Positions 10,298 through 21,241 of a stretch of 64,000 nucleotides of DNA are shown in pieces (the first letter of the stretch is position 1; every line of letters starts with the position of its first letter). Made by a program: the position numbers and the translations under genes. The stretch is from NCBI RefSeq assembly GCF_905147365.1, contig NC_056423.1, forward strand, positions 9,962,501 to 10,026,500, given 5' to 3'. The DNA is from Aricia agestis. Taxonomy: Eukaryota > Arthropoda > Insecta > Lepidoptera > Lycaenidae. Under the pieces are notes generated by a model. The model was given only the letters and a program-made list of their open reading frames with translations, ran no database searches and was not told where the DNA came from.

Positions 10298-11824
10298 ATG
10301 ATCCAGGTACAGGATTCAGTGTTTGTGATAGTGAATAGTGGAAAAAAAAACAAAAAAATTGCCGCAAAAAATAATTTACCAATAATTAAAAGTTTAAGCA
10401 GTGTGGTTAAAAAATAACATTAAAACAGTGATTAACAACTTAAATAATAAAAAAAAGGAATAAAAAAGCTTTAAGGGCCTGAAAGGCAATATATATCCGT
10501 CACTACTTAGTTTTCTTTCGTAGTGCCAAAGAGTTATTGTGACGCAGCGCATTAAAATTCTTAACAAATAACAGCTGTGAATTATTTTAATATTGAAAAC
10601 AAAACGTTTAAATAATCTTTTGTTTTCTCTTGATATTCAGAAATTCCGTTTGTACAGCTGTGTGATCCAGATAAGCTATTAGTTACACAACGGCCGGTAT
10701 GCATTATTCAAATCCAGTGACTAAATCCAGCGCTGGATAATAATCGGGAATCGGGAAAGTCCAGTGCATTCCAGTGCCAGTTTCCCGGTGGATTGGAATA
10801 ATGTAAACCCGCTATAAGGCGATTGAGTATACCCTTAACATCATAAACATTTTTTCAGATCGTAGCTCTCTCCTGCTTCGTGGCTTTGGCCTCAGCCTCG
10901 GGCGTGGCCCCCGTAGCCTACACCGCCCCCATCGCAGCCCCCATAGCCGCAGCCCCCGTGGCCGCCAGGCTAGAAGAGTTCGACCCCCTCCCTCAATACA
11001 GATTCGGCTACGACGTCGCTGACACCGTAACTGGGGACTTCAAGACGCAAACGGAAGAACGAAATGGCGATTTAGTCCAGGGTTCCTACTCCTTGGTCGA
11101 TCCTGATGGCACACGTCGCGTCGTGGACTACACCGCGGATTCCGTGAACGGGTTCAACGCTGTTGTACGAAAGGAGCCGTTGGTTGCTGCCGTGGCTCCT
11201 GTAGAGCCAGTAGTCGCAGCCAGATATGCCGTTGCTGCGCCAGTTGCTGCCCCCGTTGCTGCCGCAGTGGCCCAATTTGCACCGGCTAGATACACCGCTG
11301 CTGCAGTAGCCGCCGCGCCAGTGGCTACCGCCCCAGTCGCTGCTGCCCCAGTAGCCCAATTCGCACCTGCCAGATACACCGCTGCCACAGTAGCGGCTGC
11401 TGCCCCAGTGGCTAGATACGCCGCTGCCCCAGTAGCCCAGTTCGCAGCGAGATACACCGCCCCAGTGTCCACCGCGTCAGTATTCGCCAGATATGCTGCC
11501 CCAGTAACCAATGTGGCTCCCCTAACATTCAGTAGATACGCAGTAGCTCCGTCTCCTGTGGTTGCGAGATACACCGCCCCCTATGTGGCTGCCCCTGCTC
11601 AATATGTGAGCGCGCAGTACGCCGCTGCACCCGTGGTTGCCCGCTACAACGCGCCAGTGGCGTATTCAGCCCCGGTCGCCTACACCGCTGCCTTCCCTTC
11701 GGCCTTCGCCCCAGCCCCAGCACCAGCTAACCCTGAACCGGCTCGTCTTACCGCCGCCCCTCAAGCCAAAGCTCAACCTAAACCGGCCAAGCTGACTGAC
11801 GCCTCCGAAGCTGGGTACCCCTGA
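10298..11824 (+). CDS. CPR-b: RR-2 cuticular protein, 324 aa
   Basis: Chitin-binding structural cuticle protein. Exon 1 is 10298-10306 (ATG ATC CAG, donor GTACAG) and exon 2 is 10859-11824, with a 552-bp phase-0 intron ending TTTTTTCAG. The joined start reads MIQIVALSCFVALASA, a signal peptide. The RR-2 core is at about residues 42-110 (EEFDPLPQYRFGYDVAD, TGDFKTQTEERNGD, DPDGTRRVVDYTAD, NGFNAVVRKEP). The tail of over 200 residues is the longest in the window. It is built of APVAxFAPARYTAA- and APVARYAAAP-type repeats and ends in a Lys/Pro-containing segment (KAQPKPAKLTDASEAGYP) that no other paralog here has. AATAAA lies at 11862, close to the stop. The antisense open frames across the exon come from its Ala/Pro repeat codons. 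Confidence 0.9.
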
Positions 11825-12034
11825 ACGACAATGAACAAAGACTTGATTTTTATACGCTTTAAATAAAACATACCAAAATACCTGTATGTTATGTCACTGA
11901 AATCCCAAAGTAAAATAAAATTTATTATGAGTTAAACAATATAAAGAGCCAGACCATAAGCATTTAAAATTTTGATATTTGATACGAGTACTCATTAAAG
12001 CTTTAATGATGGTAAAATTCCGTGTAGTGCACAA

Positions 12035-12072
12035 AATATAATGAACTCACTCATAAGTGAGTTCATTATATT
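12035..12072. repeat. Perfect 17-bp hairpin, 4-nt loop
   Basis: AATATAATGAACTCACT at 12035-12051 and its exact complement at 12056-12072, loop CATA. It sits about 200 bp past the CPR-b stop, beyond the AATAAA. Confidence 0.85.
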
Positions 12073-12544
12073 AAAGTAGGTACTAAAACTAGAGAGAAAA
12101 ACGGACCACATATTTAGTATTTATTTAACTAAAATAGTATGTGTAAATATTATGTATTAAATAGAAGAACGAAACCCATTGGAAAATAACTATTTCTTTT
12201 TGCTTCATTCGGTAAGCTAAGCTTGCTTCTTTTAATTCATTTACGTTGAGTAGATAGTAAGGTGAAGCACAAATATATCTATTATATACTACTTATATTT
12301 AAAACTTGATGGTACTAGTCAGATTTAACGACACCCTGCCAACCACACGAAAGAACTGCATATCGAAATTTTATAGGGAACGTGCAGGAACAATAAGTAT
12401 CAGCACTTGTAAATATATTAGGTTAAGAGTTTCAGATTTATACCAAAATCAAGCAACAGTTCTTTTATCAGAGGTCATGCTATAACTATAGACGGCAGCT
12501 TATGTCTAGTTAATAATAGAGCTCAAGTTTCACGTTTATGCTAC

Positions 12545-12858
12545 CAGTTAGCAGCCCCTTTGTTGTGCACGTAATTAAGTGCCCAAGTGTTTGCGCAGTA
12601 CACCAGAGCATTCTCTATTCCTTTACTCTCATAACCTAGTGGGATGGACGACCGACACGACTGGCGAGAGGTCAGAGTCAGACGCCGGACCGACTTTTTA
12701 CATGCCCATCCGACGCATGGATCATCTTACTTGTCACACAATCAAGTGATTAGTCTGCATTGTCCTAAACAAACTTGGAAATACCAACTGGAATTAAACC
12801 CACGACCTCCGAGTCAAGAGCCGCGCTCTAAGCTACTGGACCACGGAGGCGTTAAATT
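12545..12858 (-). mobile_element. tRNA-derived SINE
   Basis: On the minus strand the head at about 12855 reads CCTCCGTGGTCCAGTAGC then GGTCGTGGGTTTAATTCC, resembling A and B boxes of a tRNA. The body has CTCTCGCCAGTCGTGTCGG and TATGAGAGTAAAGGAATAGA, blocks I recognise from lepidopteran SINEs. No terminal A-tract was pinned down. Confidence 0.6.
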
Positions 12859-12881
12859 CGTCAATTCCGTCAAAATATTAT

Positions 12882-13064
12882 CAGTACCGTAACTATAGGG
12901 TGGCAGGGCTGGCAAAATGTCACGGGCCCCCGACCCAAAAGGGCCCAAGAGGCCGTGAGGTCAGAAATTTTTTACTTATACATTGTTTTATTATTAACGT
13001 GACGATTTACTGATAGGGCCCCATCAATTTTCTACGGGCCGCGGATGTTACAGTTACGCCACTG
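12882..13064. mobile_element. hAT-like MITE, CAGTGGCGTAACT ends
   Basis: CAGTACCGTAACTATAGGG at the left and the complement of CAGTGGCGTAACTGTAAC at the right. GGGCCC-rich interior. The flanks do not show a clean 8-bp duplication, so the class rests on the terminal sequence. Confidence 0.5.
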
Positions 13065-13957
13065 ATAATAATATGACCGAAGTTTCAGCGGCTTAATGGT
13101 AGCCAATAAAACTTACACTGTCAGCTCGTGTACGCTACGACTCATAGATATCAGACTACGACTAGATAACCGTTAAAGTCTAACTGCGCATAGGTTATTG
13201 CAAACGTGATCATGACTTTTCTACGAAGAATGTTAATAGAATATTACACTTTCGGTTTTAGAATTAATTCGTCCGATTCAATATTTTTAAAAAGTTTTAG
13301 CTTCCCTACAAACAAAATTCAAAAATATAGTAAAATAGTACTTGATAATTTTTTAGGCTAAACCTCAAAAAATTAACCAATCAACAATGTTTTTGTCCTG
13401 CCTAAAACCTCAGAAACATATTATGTCACCATCAGAACATCAATTCGGCTAAAGTTGCTATTCAATGGGCCTACTCCTTTTTTTCCACGTCGGAAAATGT
13501 ATCCCCGGAACTTTCCTGGGCTAAGATGGAGCCACCCGTGATCATCCTACTAAAACCCGAAAGTTTTCCATAGGACCTACTCACACCTACCGAGTATAAA
13601 GGCGAGACAGTGCCCTCGGCCGAGCACGTCCATAATAAACTTACCGAGTGCTTGATTTTTAGATGGCAATAGGTGTACCTAATCAGGTCTTTTTTTGTGC
13701 TGAAGGCAGGTCATGGTAGCCCTGATGCCATGGCCCTCGAGGATCTATTGTGACTCCTTCGCATTAGAGTATCGTCGCCAACCCAATGCTGCTCATAAAT
13801 TGAAATTGATCAGGTCCTTGTGCTGCGCTGGACAGAGCCGTGACATGGCTTCCGTGACTCCGCATGCTGCCTACGTCATCGTTACAGTTTGATATGAAAG
13901 CATTTTTATACGCAACATCTACGTATGTTCCTCACGTACCTGTTACGTTGCTGGCTG

Positions 13958-13998
13958 TATATAACGGCGGGCAGCCCTCAGGCACCCACACTTCACTT
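13958..13998 (+). promoter_or_regulatory. Core promoter of CPR-c
   Basis: TATATAA at 13958-13964 with TTCACTTCC at 13992-14000 as a possible initiator. ATG at 14032. Confidence 0.55.
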
Positions 13999-14031
13999 CC
14001 TAGTGCCCCACACACCACTAAACTAGACAAC

Positions 14032-16012
14032 ATGACCACCAGGGTGAGTGTTTAATCATCATATTCATCACCATCCCCATTTTCATCATCTTTTTAATTC
14101 CTTCGTAAAAATTGAAGACTAAATGACGCCTGCATCTACGTTGCTCCAAAATTAGTTTATCACGCGGCAACCGTACATTTCCGGGATAAAAAGTATCCTA
14201 TGTCCTTTGTCGTCACATACCTATCTGAATCAGTTTAGTTCAATCAGTTTGATTCATTCATTTCATTCATGTAGTCGTTTAATAGTGAAGAGGTCAAGCC
14301 GGTAACAAATAGTCACCTTTTCACATTTATGTATGTAATGCATCCACATTCAATTGCATGTCATTGCATTGTTGCATGCATCAGCGCCAAGTAAGATGAC
14401 CCCACTGACATCCGCAACACTAGAGGCGTTGCAAGTGCGACGATGTTAGATTAGTCATGTCTCGATGCTATCGACAGTAAGTAGTTCACGTTGACTAAGG
14501 CCCCGTATTAGGACTTACAAGCACTTTCGCTTTCAAGAAACGTCTTGAAAGCGAAGTATTAGAAGGTTGTCTTGAAAAATTGCTCCAGATTTTAGTATCT
14601 AGATTAGATACTAAAATCTGGAGCAATTTTTCAAGACAACCTAGATTAGATTTCGATCTAGATAGATTAATATTATATCATATCTTTGAGACGATACTTT
14701 AGGATGTGCATGTGTCATACACATCATATTCTGTATAAACGATATTTCGACATAAAACAAACTTATTTTTGAAAAAGATAGGATAGTTTTAAATTTAACT
14801 GCAGTAAAATGTACGTAAGCAATACTACGTACTTACCAAGTAAAATGTTAGCATCTAGTAGTACATGCGACTTAGCATGCAGACATTATTTGTCACACTC
14901 CCACTCAGTAGAACCATTGCACTTGCTCCAATTTTTAACATTATCATGACAGTAACTTAACTTTGAAGTTTCTGCAAAAATACTCCTTAAGTCGTCCCTA
15001 TAAGGTCATATCAGGGGTAGAATATTATCGAACGTGGTGTAATGTCGGATCTACACTTGAAATTCAAAGCGCGTTACCATTTCGTCAGTTGCAACGCGAA
15101 GTACACTGATGGAATAAGGATGGTGTTGTATAACATCGATATCATTAACACGTACTGTTGTTAATATTATTGTGATTGCATCATTATTATCAGCTATCAC
15201 TATCTTAATCTACATATTAATCATTTTACATCCATACTTAACATTAAAATGCGAAAGAGTATACTTAATATGATAGATTTCTTTTAATGAAAAGTTTGGT
15301 AAATCCTTCCTGCCCTAGTGGACAAGTGGCAAGCGATTATTGTAAACGCTAACAAAATGTATGCTATTTGACATAAGTCATCGCTTCGCTACTACTAATG
15401 TCACCGCCGCTTGTCTAGGCCCTCAGGTTAAATACCGAAGCCTTTATAATTAGAAACCTCAAAGAACGAAACTTTACAACAATACCACTTTATTGTAAAT
15501 TGTATTTCTTTAAAATAAATTTACTAATGCCGTTTATCTTTACATAATCTCTGTCTTTCCAGATTGTAATATTCATCAGCGCAGTGGCGGTTGCGGCGGC
15601 GAGCGTCGTGCCCGCGGTGCCCTTAGCGCGGGTGGACCCCTTCCCTCAGTATTCTTACGGCTACGACGTCCAGGACGCCCTAACGGGGGACTACAAGGGC
15701 CACCAGGAACAACGCAACGGAGACTTGGTCACCGGATCCTATACTGTTGTAGACCCTGACGGTACCAGAAGAATTGTTGACTACGCCGCCGATCCTATCA
15801 ATGGCTTCAACGCCGTCGTCCGCAGGGAGCCCCTCGTCGTCCCTGCCAGAGTCGTCGCCCCTGCTCCCGCGCCCCTCTTCGCCCCCGCCCCCGCACCCCT
15901 CCTCGCCCCCGCCCCCGCGCCGGTGTACCCCAGGGCGCCGGTGTACCCCAGGGCGCCGCTGTACGCCCCGGCCCCTGCGCCCTTCCTAGGGCCCCGACCA
16001 TACTATCTATAG
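14032..16012 (+). CDS. CPR-c: RR-2 cuticular protein, 153 aa
   Basis: Short chitin-binding cuticle protein. Exon 1 is 14032-14043 (ATG ACC ACC AGG, donor GTGAGT) and exon 2 is 15563-16012 (acceptor CTTTCCAG). The phase-0 intron is 1519 bp. The mature start is MTTRIVIFISAVAVAAA plus SVVPAVPL. The RR-2 core at about 28-94 reads VDPFPQYSYGYDVQDAL, DYKGHQEQRNGD, DPDGTRRIVDYAAD, NGFNAVVRREP. The tail differs from its neighbours. It is Pro-rich with APAPAPLF/APAPAPLL repeats and a duplicated VYPRAP, ending GPRPYYL. An ATTAAA signal is at 16077. The intron contains a perfect hairpin (14564-14642) and a MITE-like block at about 15318-15425. Confidence 0.9.
14564..14642. repeat. Perfect 38-bp hairpin, 3-nt loop
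   Basis: Arms 14564-14601 and 14605-14642 are exact reverse complements, starting AGGTTGTCTTGAAAAATTGC, with loop GAT. It lies in CPR-c intron 1. No terminal motif or flanking duplication was found. Confidence 0.9.
15318..15425. repeat. MITE-like repeat, TGACATAAGTCATCGC family
   Basis: GACAAGTGGCAAGCGATT, then AAAATGTATGC, then TTGACATAAGTCATCGCTTC. Related blocks lie in both palindrome arms (33433-33525 and 35532-35625), at 38415-38540 and, more loosely, at 46390-46500. Confidence 0.5.
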
Positions 16013-16158
16013 ATGAATTATTACAATTTTGTTGTGTTATAGTTAATGTACCTTAAGTTTTGTAAATGTTATTTATATTAAAAGATGGAAAACATTTTTA
16101 ATTTTGTTTTGAACCTTACCTTCTTCTAATATTTAAATCTTAATTTCAAATTCCTATA

Positions 16159-16400
16159 TCTATATATATAAAAATCAATTGCTGTTCGTTAGTCTCGCTA
16201 AAACTCGAGAACGGCTGAACGGATTTATCTTATCTTGGTCTTGAATTATTCGTGGAGGTCTAGGGAAGGTTTAAAAGGTGAGAAAAATTCGAATAATTGC
16301 CGGGAAAATCCTCAAAACAGCATTTTTCTATTTCCCATACAAACGTTTTCTAAATAAAATGGAGAGTCAATTTGTAATTTATTACCGCTGCATAAAGTTC
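16159..16400 (+). mobile_element. Helitron-like repeat head, TCTATATATATAAAA family
   Basis: A|TCTATATATATAAAAATCA then GAACGGCTGAACGGATTT. The same head starts the element at 17511. Related copies are at 56506-56659 and 63512. The 3' end is not clear. Confidence 0.5.
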
Positions 16401-16590
16401 AAATTCGCGTGCGCGTTGGAGGACCTAATATCGCGTTCTGAAACTCAACAAAAGTGAAAGTGAATCGCGAACGCGACAAAATTGCATAGTCTCAAAATAT
16501 ATAGTACATAAATAAACACAATTTTAGCTAACTTCAGTTGTTACTCTGTCCGATTATTTTTTTATTTTAGCTAACTTAAGTTGTTACTCT

Positions 16591-17460
16591 CCCTACGTTC
16601 CAGATGACGTTGAAACGCTAACGCTCAAGACTGTAGTTTTTCCCGTTCCACTAGCATGTGAGCGTCAGTGATACAAACCCAAGTGGAACGGATTATGGAT
16701 CGTTTTGAGAAAAGTTTAAAAAAAGAACTATAATTTTTTTTTATACATAGGTACATTGAACCGAACTTGGATATTACGATCCTTTTCTTCAAGTCGTAAA
16801 TAAAAGTAATTGTTTATAGTTACATTTATTTTACAAATAAAATACATAATATTATATTTGTTTCGTTTTTAGTATTACATTTTTTAATATTTTAATATAG
16901 TTAAACTTTTATTACTTAAGTATATGTATTTGAGTTTTCACATTGAATCATATTTTAATAACAAAACCACATACGTTGAATATTGACTATTGTCACATAT
17001 TATAAACGTTAGGTAACAATACCGCGTAATGCTTAGTCAAGTACGAGGTCAACAGGTATAGGAGAGATGAAAATTAGTATTATATTTTATAAGAAATCAT
17101 TTGACCTTTCATTTAAAACAATTTATTTTCCAATCAAAATATTTCATAAAATGTTATTTCATTTAATATACATATTTCAATTAAATTATTATTTGTAATG
17201 AAATAATATAAAGTTTTTTGTCTCTACTCTGTCGTGAAAACTTTCCGAACATGGCTTTCGCGATATAGTTACGTTAAAATTTAAAAAAAAACTAGAACGA
17301 CCACATTGACCCATCTTCATCGAGGGTCGTTTAGAGCGAAAATGATGACGTCATGAGTGACGTCATAGCCGCGATCAACACGACCGCGGTCGTCAAATGG
17401 AACGGCAGAAGGGGACGTTTTGAGCGTTTTGGTCAAAATTAACGTCTTCTGGAACGCAGC
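16591..17460. mobile_element. 870-bp element, CTACGTTCCAGATGACGTT ends
   Basis: The left end CCCTACGTTCCAGATGACG and the right end CGTCTTCTGGAACGCAGC are inverted repeats. It sits inside the second copy of a local duplication (TTGTTACTCTGTCCGATT at about 16540 versus the split version here). Comparing the two gives CTCT at 16587-16590 and 17461-17464 as the likely target duplication. No coding frame remains. Confidence 0.55.
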
Positions 17461-17510
17461 CTCTGTCCGATTATTTTTTTAATAAGACTATATAGAAATC
17501 GAAAGATAAA

Positions 17511-18648
17511 TCTATATATATAAAAATCAATTGCTGTTCGTTAGTCTCGCTAAAACTCGAGAACGGCTGAACGGATTTATCTTATCTTGGCCAATTTTGA
17601 TGAAATTTTTTGTGTGTGTTCGTGGAGATTCGAGAATGGTTTAGATTTACAGTTTGGTCTACTGGAAAATGTTTTTTCAATTAATTTCTTATTTATAAGG
17701 AGTTGTTGATTTTGGAATGTTTTACATTAGATCCGGCGGACGGCGCTATCATCGCATTCAATATTATTCTATTTCAATTTTAGTTTGTCCTGACAAATGG
17801 TGCTACGATTAATTTGAAAAAAATTTTGTTATTCAATTCATGTGCTGATTAAAATATTAAATAAATAACACATAGGCTACAATTTTAACCGACTTTCAAA
17901 ATGGGGGAGGTGTTATGTTCGTTTTCTTATATTCAACGATTACTCCGCCGTTGGTTAACCGATTTTCAAAATTTTTCTTTTGGTATATAGGGTATCATCC
18001 CAATTTGGTATTATATTCAGAAAAGTGATGATCTGATGAAGGATCCATAAGTAATCGAGGGAACTCCTCAAAACTTATAGGGAAACATATGGTGACTTCG
18101 GTTTCGTGAGAAGTATTCTAAGCATATGCTACCAACAAGTAAGATTTTGCACCGAGATATACCTGGTATACTGTGGTTTGGAAGGTGCTGAGAGAATTCC
18201 TGATTCTTTATAGATACAAGTTTGGGAGTTTCGGCGTTGTTTTAAGAACAGAAAGCATATGCTACTATGCAAATTACATTCTTCATCATCATCATCATCA
18301 TCATCACTACCATATCATAGTCTTTTAGATCGAGACTCGAGTTTGTCAAGCGATAATTAAAAAAAATCTAATATTATAAACCTGAAGAGTATGTTTGCTT
18401 GAACGCGTCAATCTCAGAAACTACAGGTCCGATTTAAAAACTTATCTCAGTGTTAGATAGATCATTTATCGAGTAAGACTCATCATTTATCGAGAAGGTT
18501 ATATTATATTATTACTCTAAGACTAATACGACAGAAGAAACTCAGGAAAATGTGGGAAAAACGGGGGAAATATTTTTTATGGGAAAATGTACCTACGGAT
18601 TCTGTAAAATTTCTAATTTACGCGGGCGAAGCCGCGCGGGACATCTAG
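17511..18648 (+). mobile_element. Helitron-like element, about 1.14 kb
   Basis: A|TCTATATATATAAAAATCA at the start and CGCGGGCGAAGCCGCGCGGG then ACATCTAG|T at the end. The interior 17880-18310 matches 8860-9270 and includes a (ATC)n run near 18285. The end lies less than 60 bp beyond the 3' end of the dynein docking gene. Confidence 0.6.
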
Positions 18649-18685
18649 TTACTGATAAATGAAAGATATTTATTAAAATAAAATG

Positions 18686-18691
18686 TTTATT
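18686..18691 (-). terminator. Poly(A) signal of ODAD4-like gene
   Basis: TTTATT on plus is AATAAA on minus, 14 bp after the stop codon. The 3' UTR is therefore very short. Confidence 0.6.
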
Positions 18692-18704
18692 GCCACAAAA
18701 AAAA

Positions 18705-20486
18705 TTACAAATCAAATATTTGGAAACCATGAGTATCAGATTTAGGCAATGGCGGAAGAGGTTTTTCTGGTCCAGGGATGATTGAAAGTCTGTTCTGACG
18801 TCGGTGCTTCCGAACAGAGGTCCCGTCACTCCTCTCGACCTTCCTCGGGAGCACAGAGAAGCGTCTACCGGATGGTACAATCGCCAATCTCTTGAACAGC
18901 ACCATAGCCTGAGTCTTTTCTGGCTCATCCATAACTTTCAGTATATGGTTCTCGCGTTGAAGTATTGCCTTCTTGTCATCAGCTGGCCTCGTCTCCGACG
19001 CCATCTCAGCGACCTTCAAAAGAAACGCTTGAACTCGTTCAGGTTCGGGCAATTTCTTTGTATATTCGTAGGCTTCGTCGACCTGCATCTTTACCTCGTT
19101 GTAATTACCTTGCTGCATGTCACCGCTCATCAGAGCGAAACAGCCGTTCAACCACCAAGTAGGACTGTCGATTTCTTGCGCCTCCTTTTGACATCTCTTC
19201 GCATAGAACTTAGATAGAGCGTAACTCCTTTGGGAGGCTAGAAGTCTAGACATTTCGTACATTAGCCAGCAGCGCATCGTAGCATTTTCGCACATATCGA
19301 GAGTCGCTTTAGCCTTAGCTGCTGCGACATTCGTATCGATGAATTTATTCGGGTAGTTGGCCATGACGGAGTCGAAAGACTTCGGTCTACCCACGGGTAG
19401 ACCGAGGAGGAAGGCGATACGGCGTTTATTGCCTTGCTCACTCAATGTGTAGGATAGACGGTACTGGCTTAAATACCCGTCACCAACGGCTGTGTACAAG
19501 CGATCCAGGTAGTGGTCTTTCTCCGGGAGAGTTCGAGGCGTCTTAGTATCAAGGAATACTTGCAATCTCTCAGCTTGAGAGATTAAATCCATTATTTTAT
19601 TTCTTCTCACGCTAATACCGATGCTTCGCAAAAGTTTTTCAGCGGTCCTCGCACCGATATCTCTTTCCCGAGCTAGAGTAGCTTCTTTGTATTTATTTTG
19701 GTGCTTCGATTCCGATTTCTCAGCTAATTTAATAGTATAGTATGGGCGTTGTGAATGTAGCATTTTCTGTCTATCTGTCAGAGAATTTAAAGCTTCGTCT
19801 GCCAGCTGTTTTAATTCCAAGCTGCCTTTGGCGTTCGCAGATTTTAATCGACTATTTTTACATAGATTCTGGAGGAAAAATTTGTCGTTCGCCATAGGTC
19901 CTAGGTATTTCATGGCGAGTACTCTCTCCAGAGTCTGTTGCTTTCTAGCTTGCATTTGTGTTAGCTGTTTCTTTCGTTCCATTCTTGGAATACGAGACAC
20001 TCGTGTTACTTTCTTTGGCTCATCATCGTCGACATGGTCCGTCTCCAACTGCTTTATCAGCGGGAGGAAATCGACCATAACATTACCGGCGTTGACTCCG
20101 ATGCAATCTTGGATAGTTTCTACGCCTTGGTTGATGCCTTCCATGAAGTATGGTGGTTGTCGTCTCACCCTGTAACCTCGGTAGTTCATGACAACGGCTC
20201 TTTCGAACTCTGACAATGTATGTAGTGCTCTCGCTTGCATGTTACGCGCTATCATATTGGTAGGTTCCAATTTTAGGGCTATTTCTGCGTCGGAATAAGC
20301 CTGTTTGGGTTTGACAGCATCAGCTAGTACCTGACTACGACCTGTGAGGGTGCGGACGTCATCTGATGTAGTTCTATGCGCTTCGTCGTAAGCATCTTTA
20401 GACTTTTCGAACTGCTCCAGCCTTCGTAAGTATGCGCCGCGCTCGCGGTACACTGTTAAAGCTCCAAATATTGATTTCTCTTCCAT
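18705..20486 (-). CDS. ODAD4: TTC25/ODAD4-like TPR protein, 593 aa
   Basis: By family, ODAD4 (TTC25) helps dock outer dynein arms on ciliary and flagellar doublet microtubules. In Lepidoptera the main site would be sperm axonemes. TPR repeats fill about residues 8-110 (GAYLRRLEQFEKSKDAYDEA, QAYSDAEIALKLEPTN, ARALHTLSEFERAVVMNYRG). They are followed by the ODAD4-like GINQGVETIQDCIG. A basic KKQLTQMQARKQQTLERVL segment comes next, and more helical repeats lie at about 390-530 (LLASQRSYALSKFYAKRCQK, TWWLNGCFALMSGD). The C-terminus is basic, then Pro-rich. I start at 20486 (AAAATGG context), because the in-frame codon 23 residues upstream is TTG. The whole gene is one exon, unusual for a protein this size. 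It sits between CPR-c and CPR-d and has no link to cuticle. A retrocopy is possible, but the frame is intact. Confidence 0.8.
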   Translation of the reverse strand: MEEKSIFGALTVYRERGAYLRRLEQFEKSKDAYDEAHRTTSDDVRTLTGRSQVLADAVKPKQAYSDAEIALKLEPTNMIARNMQARALHTLSEFERAVVMNYRGYRVRRQPPYFMEGINQGVETIQDCIGVNAGNVMVDFLPLIKQLETDHVDDDEPKKVTRVSRIPRMERKKQLTQMQARKQQTLERVLAMKYLGPMANDKFFLQNLCKNSRLKSANAKGSLELKQLADEALNSLTDRQKMLHSQRPYYTIKLAEKSESKHQNKYKEATLARERDIGARTAEKLLRSIGISVRRNKIMDLISQAERLQVFLDTKTPRTLPEKDHYLDRLYTAVGDGYLSQYRLSYTLSEQGNKRRIAFLLGLPVGRPKSFDSVMANYPNKFIDTNVAAAKAKATLDMCENATMRCWLMYEMSRLLASQRSYALSKFYAKRCQKEAQEIDSPTWWLNGCFALMSGDMQQGNYNEVKMQVDEAYEYTKKLPEPERVQAFLLKVAEMASETRPADDKKAILQRENHILKVMDEPEKTQAMVLFKRLAIVPSGRRFSVLPRKVERSDGTSVRKHRRQNRLSIIPGPEKPLPPLPKSDTHGFQIFDL

Positions 20487-20767
20487 TTTAAACCCAAAAT
20501 TAATATAAAAACGTGAATGTCGTATAAGATATTTTCCTCTTCCAATCGGTGACAAAAGTCAAATCCTTTTTCTTTATGGTTTCTTTTTAAAATAATTTGA
20601 CATTTGAAAATATAGGCTTCTCTGCAGAAGTATGAAACTGATTCGTATTGGATTCGTACTTATTAGTTGCACAATTCCATACAAGTCAGACTACTTAACA
20701 CATTTTTTATAAATACATCATAAATATATTAAGTCTATGAAATACATATTCCTGTTTCTTTAAAGCT

Positions 20768-20823
20768 TAGGCCAAACCTACGCTCCGCTTCGCAGTTGCC
20801 TGGTCGCGTAGGTTTGGCCTTAG
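20768..20823. repeat. Short inverted repeat, AGGCCAAACCTACG
   Basis: TTAGGCCAAACCTACG and CGTAGGTTTGGCCTTAG flank a 25-bp loop, 280 bp upstream of the ODAD4-like start. A second AT-only inverted repeat (TTAATTTGTTAAAAC) follows at about 20838-20890. No gene is seen at 20560-21200. Confidence 0.6.
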
Positions 20824-21241
20824 CTTAAACTTTTTTTATTAATTTGTTAAAACAAATTGGTTTTAACAAATTAATAATTTGTTAAAACCAAGATTGTAGT
20901 TGTTTTATTCTGCAGTAGCTTAACATAATATTAATAATTTTCTTGTAATTTGATTGTAAAACCCAACATGTATTGTTTTAAAAATCATTTTAAACGTTTG
21001 ACATTATTTTATATATTTTGAAACAAATATATAAATAATTTACTTCATGTCCATATGAAATAAAAAAAATTGCTGTCATATTGTACCTTTTCATAATTTT
21101 TAAGGCTTTTTTAAGGGTTAGGATTAATTAGGTACTCCGTACTTTCTTCTTACATGTTTGCACATTACTTAAAATAAAATTGGAAATAAACAATATAAAA
21201 CTTTATTGGTCATTGGTTAGAGCTATCGTCAGTCATTAAAT

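Noticed and set aside
20487..20555. N-terminal extension of the ODAD4-like protein
   Set aside because: The first codon of the extension is TTG, and the ATG at 20486 has a good context.
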